Positions 35,727 through 41,426 of a stretch of 41,426 bases of DNA are shown one piece after another. The notes below the pieces were generated by a model that was not told where the DNA came from, did not search any database, and saw only the letters and a list, made by a program, of their open reading frames with translations. Positions within the stretch are counted from its first letter, which is position 1. Every line of letters starts with the position of its first letter. The stretch spans positions 1-41,426 of the forward strand of contig CALGMT010000074.1 of the NCBI GenBank assembly GCA_937958885.1. Reading direction: 5' to 3'. The position numbers were made by a program, and so were the translations under genes. This stretch comes from an uncultured bacterium. GTDB lineage: Bacteria > Verrucomicrobiota > Kiritimatiellia > CAIVKH01.

Positions 35727-36815
35727 CTAGACGTTGAACAAGAAGTGGCACACGTCGCCGTCGCGCATGACGTAGGACTTGCCCTCGATACGCAGTTTCC
35801 CCGCGGCGCGGATCGCGGCTTCGGATCCATGCGCGACCAGGTCGTCCACGCTGTAAATCTCGGCGCGAATGAAGCCGCGCTCGAAATCGCTGTGGATCAC
35901 GCCCGCCGCCTGCGGGGCCGTCGCGCCGATGGGAACCGGCCACGCTCGGATTTCCTTCTCGCCCGCGGTGAAGAAACTCTGCAGGCCGAGCAGGTGATAC
36001 GCCGCGCGCGCGACGGCCGCCAGGGCGGGCTCCGCCATGCCGAGCGATTCGAGCATCTCGGCGCGGTCGGCTTCCTCCAATTCTGCCAGTTCGCTCTCGA
36101 TTTTTGCGCAGACCGCGACGACCTCGCCGCCGTTTTCGGCGGCATGGCGGCGGACGGACTCGACCAACTCCCCCGTGCCGGCGAGATTCGATTCATCGAC
36201 ATTCGCCACATACAGAATTCGTTTGGCGGTCAGGAACCCGAACGGCTTGATCACGGCGCGCATTTCCGGATCGAGCTCGAGCGCGCGCACCGGTTTGCCC
36301 GCGGCGAGCGCGGCGCGGCACAGCTCCAACGCCGCGACACGCGCGATCGCTTCCTTGTCTCCGCCCCGCGCGATTTTCTGATTACGATGAAGATTTTCCT
36401 CCACCTGCTGCAAATCGGACAGGAGCAACTCCGTCTCGATGGTGGAGATATCGCGCACGGGATCGACCGTTCCGTCCACGTGCGTCACGTCCTCGTTCTC
36501 GAAGCACCGCACCACGTGTAGAATCGCATCCACGGTGCGGATGTGGGAGAGGAACTTGTTCCCCAGCCCCTGCCCCTCGCTGGCCCCGCGCACGAGTCCG
36601 GCGATGTCCACGAGCTTAAGCGCCGACGGCACGATCGACTTCGTTTTGATGAAACGGTTGATGGTCGCCAGGCGAGGGTCCGGGACCGGCACGATGCCGA
36701 CATTCGGCTCGATGGTGCAAAACGGATAATTGCTCGCCTCCGCCCCCGCGGCGGAAAGGGCGTTAAACAGCGTACTTTTGCCCACATTCGGCAAACCGAC
36801 GATACCAGCTTCCAT
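35727..36815 (-). CDS. ychF: Obg-like ATPase YchF
   Basis: 362 residues: P-loop GLPNVGKST, switch [21 protein letters not shown], a coiled-coil region, the NVDESN motif giving ATP rather than GTP preference, and a C-terminal TGS domain. It binds ribosomes and affects translation under stress. A GGGGGA ribosome-binding site lies before the ATG at 36815; a longer frame to 36872 lacks one. Confidence 0.93.
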   Translation of the reverse strand: MEAGIVGLPNVGKSTLFNALSAAGAEASNYPFCTIEPNVGIVPVPDPRLATINRFIKTKSIVPSALKLVDIAGLVRGASEGQGLGNKFLSHIRTVDAILHVVRCFENEDVTHVDGTVDPVRDISTIETELLLSDLQQVEENLHRNQKIARGGDKEAIARVAALELCRAALAAGKPVRALELDPEMRAVIKPFGFLTAKRILYVANVDESNLAGTGELVESVRRHAAENGGEVVAVCAKIESELAELEEADRAEMLESLGMAEPALAAVARAAYHLLGLQSFFTAGEKEIRAWPVPIGATAPQAAGVIHSDFERGFIRAEIYSVDDLVAHGSEAAIRAAGKLRIEGKSYVMRDGDVCHFLFNV

Positions 36816-36991
36816 GCAAAGTCCCCCGGAACGCAAAAGCGCGATAGTCCGATCCACGAAGCGGGAAATCAAGGCGCAATACGCGCATGCCGTTCCGCGA
36901 ATGGCGGATTAATTGCCGGCCAGGAATCCCATAGGGCTTGCCATTCGTCTTTCTTCGCGATAGGTTCGCCCGCTTTCGAGGAAATGAAATT

Positions 36992-37129
36992 ATGAAGCGG
37001 ACGTATCAGCCTTCCAAAATCAAGCGCAAGCGGACGCATGGATTCCGCAAGCGGATGAAGACCCGCGACGGACGCCAGGTGCTCAAGCGCCGCCGCCAAA
37101 AGGGCCGCAAGGAGCTCGTCCGCGTCTGA
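36992..37129 (+). CDS. rpmH: 50S ribosomal protein L34
   Basis: 45 residues, very basic: [20 protein letters not shown] and the rest of the L34 pattern. It starts the conserved block rpmH-rnpA-yidD-yidC. GAGG lies about 11 bases before the ATG. No DnaA gene or origin repeats are visible upstream in this window. Confidence 0.97.
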   Translation: MKRTYQPSKIKRKRTHGFRKRMKTRDGRQVLKRRRQKGRKELVRV

Positions 37130-37136
37130 CGCCGCC

Positions 37137-37511
37137 ATGAACGGGCAGGACCAGGGATTGGCGCGAAACCAGCGCCTGACCCGGTCCTCCGATTTCCGGG
37201 CCGCGTTCGATGGCGGGCGCAAGGCGGTGGGGCGTCGCATGGTGCTCTACCTGCTGCCGCGGACGGACGGGCGCCTGCGGCTCGGCGTTGTGAGCAGCAA
37301 GAAACTGGGCGGCGCCGTCGCGCGCAACCGGGCGCGGCGCCTGATGCGCGAGGTCTTCCGGCGAAATCGACACCGTTTGGTCGGAGCGGCGGATGTGGTG
37401 CTGGTGGCCCGCCCCGCGCTGCTGACGGCGAAGTGGTCGGAGATCGAGCACGAATTGCTCGACCTCGCCCGTCGATCCGGCATTCTCGGGGATGAACGGT
37501 CCAACGGCTAA
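37137..37511 (+). CDS. rnpA: Ribonuclease P protein component
   Basis: 124 residues, basic. The RNR motif region VARNRARRLMREVFRRN is the hallmark of RnpA, which helps RNase P RNA process tRNA 5' ends. It follows rpmH by 7 bases, the usual arrangement. Confidence 0.95.
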   Translation: MNGQDQGLARNQRLTRSSDFRAAFDGGRKAVGRRMVLYLLPRTDGRLRLGVVSSKKLGGAVARNRARRLMREVFRRNRHRLVGAADVVLVARPALLTAKWSEIEHELLDLARRSGILGDERSNG

Positions 37512-37517
37512 CGGCAC

Positions 37518-37781
37518 ATGGAAATGAATCTCAGCGCCCTAAACAATTTGCCGCGCGCAATCGCGAGGACTTTGATTCGCGCCTATCAGCTCCTTCTGGG
37601 GCCATGGCTCGGAGGTAACTGCCGCTTTTATCCCAGTTGCTCGCACTTCGCCCTCGAAGCCATCGAGCAGCATGGTGTCGCGCGCGGGGGATGGCTGACC
37701 CTGAAGCGGGTCTGCAAATGCCACCCCCTCCACCCCGGCGGTGTGGACTTGGTCCCCGCCCCACAATCGAAACGAGGATAG
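37518..37781 (+). CDS. yidD: Membrane protein insertion efficiency factor YidD
   Basis: 87 residues with the YidD core ([33 protein letters not shown]). It assists YidC in membrane protein insertion. It lies 6 bases after rnpA and 4 bases before yidC. Confidence 0.94.
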   Translation: MEMNLSALNNLPRAIARTLIRAYQLLLGPWLGGNCRFYPSCSHFALEAIEQHGVARGGWLTLKRVCKCHPLHPGGVDLVPAPQSKRG

Positions 37782-37785
37782 TCTG

Positions 37786-39600
37786 ATGGCAATGGATAAA
37801 CGGGATATCTGGCCGTTCGTGGCCCTGCTTGCATTACTCTTTGCATGGCCGGTCATCGACCGGATGATCGCCCATAAATTCTTCCCCGATCGCGTGTCGC
37901 CCGCGCGGCCCTCGCCCGCCGCGCCCGTCGCGCCGGCCGCTTCGGCCCCGGACTCGCAGGCGCCCGCCATCACGCCCGCCCCGACAAAGCCGCGCGCGGA
38001 GGCGGCAGCCGTCATCGTCGAATCGGATGACGCGGAGCCCGCGGACCCGTCGACGCCGGCCCGCACGATTGCGCTGTCCAACGATCGGGCCGAGTTTGTC
38101 TTTTCATCGCGCGGCGCGGCCTTGACGGTCCTCACGCTCAACGACTATCGCGCGACCCTCGCGCGGGACAGCGGGCCGATGACGCTGGATTTCGCCGCGC
38201 GTCCCGCGCTCGCCTACGAGCGCGCGCCCGGTTTGGGCGAGGCGCATACCTTCGAAATCGTGGAGGAGTCCGGCCGTCGCGCCACGTTCGCGCGCACGGC
38301 GGCGTCCGGCCTGCGCATGGAGCGCACGGTCGAACTCGGGGACGGCTATGTCGTGCGCGTCACCGATCGGATCATCAACGTTGGCGACGCCGCGCTTGAG
38401 ACGCCCGCCATACTGCTCCGCACCGGCCCGATGAGCCGCGAGCCGGGCCACCGGGATGGGGCCGGCATCGTGTCGCTCGGCGTGGATACCCTTTCCCCCG
38501 GCGGCGAGAAGGTCCAGCATTGGGGCGGCAAGATCGAAAAGCTCTTCAAAACCGAGATGGAGGAGCGCGAGCTCGGCGGGCTCCCGCTCGTTATCAACCT
38601 CCCGCCGCGCGACAATCCCGTGGACTGGGTTGCCGCCAAAAACAAGTACTTCGTTCAAATTCTGACCCCGCCCGAGGGAACGGGCGAGCGCGCGTGGATT
38701 TACGCGCGCCGCGCTCTCGCTCCGCGCGAGCTGGGCGACCCGGCCTTCGCGCCGCGTAAAATGACCGAAATCGTGGAAGTGGGCGCCGCCGTCGAACTCG
38801 CCGGCCAGCGGCTGGAACCCGGCCAGTCCATCGAGCGCGCCTTCACGCTGTACGCCGGCCCGATGAAATACAGCGAACTGCACGCGTTGCGCCTGCACCA
38901 GGTGGACGTCATGGAGTTCGGCATGTGGGCCCCGGTCGGCAAGCTGCTGCTGCGCGTGTTGAACCTGATTCATGATTATGTCCCGCCGCACAACTACGGC
39001 ATCGCGATCATCCTGCTGACGCTGATTGTGCGCATTGTGTTCTGGCCCATCACGCACAAGAGCACGGAGAGCATGAAGCGGATGGCCGCGGTTGCGCCGC
39101 TCGTCACCCAGTTGCGCGAGAAGCACAAGGACAACCCGCAGAAAATGCAGCAGGAAATCATGGCGCTCTACAAAGAGCACAAGGTCAATCCGCTCGGCGG
39201 CTGCCTGCCGATGTTGATCCAGATTCCGGTCTTCATCGCGCTCTTCGTCGTGCTGCGCAGCGCAATCGAGCTGCGCTTCGCGTCATTCCTCTGGATCGCC
39301 GACCTAAGCGAGCCCGAAAATCTGCTGCCCGGCCTTTTGCCGTTCGGTCTTCCGCTGAACATCCTGCCGCTGCTGATGGCCGGCACGATGTACCTGCAGA
39401 TGAAACTCTCGCCCAGCGCCGGCGACCCCGCCCAGCAAAAGATCATGTCCGTGATGATGCCCGGCATGATGTTGATTTTCCTCTACAACTTTGCCTCCGG
39501 CCTCGCGTTATACTGGACGACGCAAAACGTGCTCATGATCGTCCAACAAATTTTGATGAAAAAGAATGTCGCGCCTCTCGCCCCCGCGAAGAAGGCGTAG
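37786..39600 (+). CDS. yidC: Membrane protein insertase YidC
   Basis: 604 residues: an N-terminal membrane span (IWPFVALLALLFAWPVI), a Pro/Ala-rich linker, a large periplasmic beta-sandwich domain (about 85-370) and the Oxa1-type core with five spans (YGIAIILLTLIVRIVFWP, GGCLPMLIQIPVFIALFVVL, then two further hydrophobic segments). It inserts and folds inner-membrane proteins with or without SecYEG. The ATG at 37786 follows GAGG; the longer frame overlaps yidD. Confidence 0.95.
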   Translation: MAMDKRDIWPFVALLALLFAWPVIDRMIAHKFFPDRVSPARPSPAAPVAPAASAPDSQAPAITPAPTKPRAEAAAVIVESDDAEPADPSTPARTIALSNDRAEFVFSSRGAALTVLTLNDYRATLARDSGPMTLDFAARPALAYERAPGLGEAHTFEIVEESGRRATFARTAASGLRMERTVELGDGYVVRVTDRIINVGDAALETPAILLRTGPMSREPGHRDGAGIVSLGVDTLSPGGEKVQHWGGKIEKLFKTEMEERELGGLPLVINLPPRDNPVDWVAAKNKYFVQILTPPEGTGERAWIYARRALAPRELGDPAFAPRKMTEIVEVGAAVELAGQRLEPGQSIERAFTLYAGPMKYSELHALRLHQVDVMEFGMWAPVGKLLLRVLNLIHDYVPPHNYGIAIILLTLIVRIVFWPITHKSTESMKRMAAVAPLVTQLREKHKDNPQKMQQEIMALYKEHKVNPLGGCLPMLIQIPVFIALFVVLRSAIELRFASFLWIADLSEPENLLPGLLPFGLPLNILPLLMAGTMYLQMKLSPSAGDPAQQKIMSVMMPGMMLIFLYNFASGLALYWTTQNVLMIVQQILMKKNVAPLAPAKKA

Positions 39601-39620
39601 CACCCCGGCGCGCGCGTCCC

Positions 39621-41291
39621 ATGAAAAACCACAACATCGTCGTCACGCTCGAAGGCGGACGCAAGGCGGAGTGTCCGATCGACACGCCGGTATCGACCCT
39701 GCTGAACGGGAAGACCGACGAGCAGGGGCGGCACATCCTCGGAGCGGTCGTCAACAATCAGCTTGTCACGCTGGTGTTCAAGCTCGAGGTGGACAGCGAA
39801 GTGCGCTTTCTGACGTTCGCCGATCCGCTCGGCTGGCGCGTCTATCGCGCAACCGCGTCGTTCCTCCTCGCCAAGGTCGTGAAGGAACTCTACCCCGATG
39901 CCCGATTCTCCATCGAGCATTCGCTTGGCACGGGATTCTATTGCTCGTTCGAATTGAACGGGATCGAAGGCATCGACGACGGCCAACTCGCTGCGATCGA
40001 CCATCGCCTCAAGCAATTGGTTGCGCAGGACATCCCGATCGAGCGGCGGAAGCTCAATTATGCCGAGGCCGTAAAAACATTTGAGGCGCAGGGCCAGCCG
40101 GACAAACTGAATCTATTGCGCTTTCGGAATCCGCCCAAAGTGGTCGTCTATACCTGCGCGGGATTCGCCGATCTCTCGCACGGTCCCCTCGCCGCCTCGA
40201 CCGGCGCGTTGACGCACGTCGGCCTGATCCGGCACGAGCCGGGTTTTGTCATCCAGTTTCCGGACCGCAGCGTCCCGCCGCGGATTCCCGCGCTCCGCAA
40301 GGAGCCCCAATTGTTTCACATCTTTCAAGAGCACAAGAGGTGGGGCCGCATTCTCAACGTCAGCAACGTAGGCCGGCTCAACGAGATCATTGCAAACAAG
40401 GAGATCGCCGACTTCATCCGCATCGCCGAGGCCCTGCACGAGAAGAAAATTGCGCAGATCGCGGATCACGTGGCGCACCACCGCGATCGCATCCGCTGGC
40501 TGTTGATTGCGGGCCCTTCCTCCTCCGGCAAGACCACATTTGCGAAGCGTCTCGCGGTTCAACTGCGCGTGAACGGCCTCCAACCGGTGACCGTTTCGGT
40601 GGACAACTATTTCGTGGACCGCGAGCACACGCCGCGCGACGCGCAAGGAAACTACGACTTCGAGCACATCGAGGCGATCGATCTCAAATTGTTCAACGAA
40701 CACCTGCGCCGCCTCGACGCCGGGGAGCGGGTGGAACTGCCCACGTTCAACTTCCAGCTCGGCCGCCAGGAATACAAGGGCGACGCGCTTCAGCTTGCGC
40801 CGAACCAGCTTGTGATTTTGGAGGGCATTCACTGTCTCAACCCGCGCCTGACCGAGGAACTGCCGAAGGAGCGCAAATTCCGCATCTACATCAGCGCGCT
40901 GACCCAGCTCAATCTCGATTCGAGCAATCGGATCTCCACTACGGACAACCGCCTCGTGCGGCGCCTGGTGCGCGACTACCAGTTTCGCGGCCATTCCGCG
41001 CTGGTGACGATGAACATGTGGCCGAGCGTGCGGCGCGGGGAGAAGGCGTGGATATTTCCGTTTCAAGGCGAGGCCGACATCGCCTTCAATTCCGCGCTGG
41101 ACTACGAGCTTGCGGTGTTGAAGCCGCTGGTCGAGCCGCTGCTCGCCGAGGTCAAGCCGGCCCATGCGCAGTACGTGGAGGCCCGGCGGATGCAGGAATT
41201 TTTATCCAGCTTTCTTTCGATTCCCGCCGATCTCGTACCGCCGACCTCGATCCTGCGCGAGTTCATTGGCAAGAGCAGTTTCCGCTACTGA
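39621..41291 (+). CDS. TGS-domain uridine-kinase-like nucleoside kinase
   Basis: 556 residues: an N-terminal TGS domain (about 5-65), a ThrRS/AlaRS second additional (editing-like) domain (about 75-180), then a uridine-kinase-like P-loop domain with GPSSSGKTT near 298 and a YKGDALQL/LILEGIHCLN-type region. Fusion of TGS, tRNA-synthetase-like and uridine-kinase domains is a known family without an established substrate. It follows yidC by 20 bases. Confidence 0.85.
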   Translation: MKNHNIVVTLEGGRKAECPIDTPVSTLLNGKTDEQGRHILGAVVNNQLVTLVFKLEVDSEVRFLTFADPLGWRVYRATASFLLAKVVKELYPDARFSIEHSLGTGFYCSFELNGIEGIDDGQLAAIDHRLKQLVAQDIPIERRKLNYAEAVKTFEAQGQPDKLNLLRFRNPPKVVVYTCAGFADLSHGPLAASTGALTHVGLIRHEPGFVIQFPDRSVPPRIPALRKEPQLFHIFQEHKRWGRILNVSNVGRLNEIIANKEIADFIRIAEALHEKKIAQIADHVAHHRDRIRWLLIAGPSSSGKTTFAKRLAVQLRVNGLQPVTVSVDNYFVDREHTPRDAQGNYDFEHIEAIDLKLFNEHLRRLDAGERVELPTFNFQLGRQEYKGDALQLAPNQLVILEGIHCLNPRLTEELPKERKFRIYISALTQLNLDSSNRISTTDNRLVRRLVRDYQFRGHSALVTMNMWPSVRRGEKAWIFPFQGEADIAFNSALDYELAVLKPLVEPLLAEVKPAHAQYVEARRMQEFLSSFLSIPADLVPPTSILREFIGKSSFRY

Positions 41292-41303
41292 CGCGCAACG
41301 CGC

Positions 41304-41333
41304 TTGACGCGCGCCGTGGCCGAGTTCAGATTT
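41304..41333 (+). promoter_or_regulatory. Possible promoter of tRNA-Gly
   Basis: TTGACG at 41304-41309 is a good -35. A weak AGATTT at 41328-41333, spaced 18 bases, could be the -10. Transcription would begin about 10-15 bases before the tRNA. Confidence 0.3.
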
Positions 41334-41352
41334 GGACTGTTCTTTCGCATTG

Positions 41353-41425
41353 CGGGTGTTGCTTAGTGGTAAAGCTCCAGCCTTCCAAGCTGGTCACGCG
41401 GGTTCGATTCCCGCCACCCGCTCCA
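41353..41425 (+). tRNA. tRNA-Gly (anticodon TCC)
   Basis: Acceptor GCGGGTG/CACCCGC, anticodon stem CCAGC/GCTGG with loop CTTCCAA (anticodon TCC), and T-arm GCGGG/CCCGC with TTCGATT. Discriminator T followed by an encoded CCA. All stems pair perfectly. Confidence 0.96.
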
Positions 41426-41426
41426 C

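Noticed and set aside
36816-36991. Replication origin next to rpmH
   Set aside because: rpmH-rnpA-yidD-yidC often lies near oriC, but no DnaA boxes, AT-rich unwinding region or dnaA gene is visible here.

Overview
The window is a GC-rich bacterial chromosome segment of tightly packed genes, many overlapping by 1 to 20 bases. No plasmid, phage or transposase gene is visible. Several traits fit the PVC group (Verrucomicrobiota/Kiritimatiellota-like): an exported LamG/DNRLRE protein with DxDGDGxPD calcium-type repeats, a TPR membrane protein, a giant DUF2339 membrane protein, two ion-pumping pyrophosphatases and a bacterial mevalonate-pathway cluster. The placement is an inference of moderate to low confidence, since no rRNA gene or close marker is present.

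Layout. 1-322: direct repeats at the window edge. 323-3030 (-): molybdate-type ABC transporter modA-modB-modC. 3155-5897 (-): a TPR membrane protein and an unrecognised 254-aa protein. 5908-11002 (-): two membrane pyrophosphatases separated by a MITE-like repeat. 11339-13338 (+): Memo (AmrB), AMMECR1 (AmrA) and an M23-like peptidase, all overlapping. 13345-13417 (-): a tRNA with anticodon CAT. 13456-16709 (-): a hybrid sensor kinase broken by two frameshifts. 16760-19188: small exported, DUF-type, coiled-coil and SUMF1-like genes. 19185-21471 (-): FAH-family enzyme, RNase HIII and HU. 21630-26237 (+): type 2 IPP isomerase, rhodanese, HMG-CoA synthase, mevalonate kinase and a second GHMP kinase. 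A second copy of the MITE-like repeat follows. 26548-29706 (+): a GH5-like lipoprotein with degraded catalytic residues, then the LamG protein. 29739-31961 (-): DUF2339 protein. 32074-35710 (+): ferredoxin, tail-specific protease, HemW. 35727-36815 (-): YchF. 36992-41291 (+): rpmH-rnpA-yidD-yidC and a TGS-uridine-kinase-like gene. 41353-41425: tRNA-Gly.

Functional themes. The two pyrophosphatases use PPi from biosynthesis to drive cation export. The mevalonate cluster makes isoprenoid precursors but is incomplete here: no HMG-CoA reductase and no diphosphomevalonate decarboxylase. rpmH-rnpA-yidD-yidC is the conserved ribosome/RNase P/membrane-insertion block, often near the origin, though no dnaA or origin is seen here.

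The most unusual observation is a pair of related repeats of about 290 and 230 bp with matching terminal inverted repeats (GGGGCTGTTGCCCAAA). Each sits within 2 bases of a stop codon and in the same orientation relative to the upstream gene; one copy supplies a strong intrinsic terminator. Other leads are the GH5-like pseudo-enzyme, the Memo-AMMECR1-M23 overlap without a radical SAM partner, the unknown gene directly behind a pyrophosphatase, and the two frameshifts in slippage-prone tracts of the sensor kinase.
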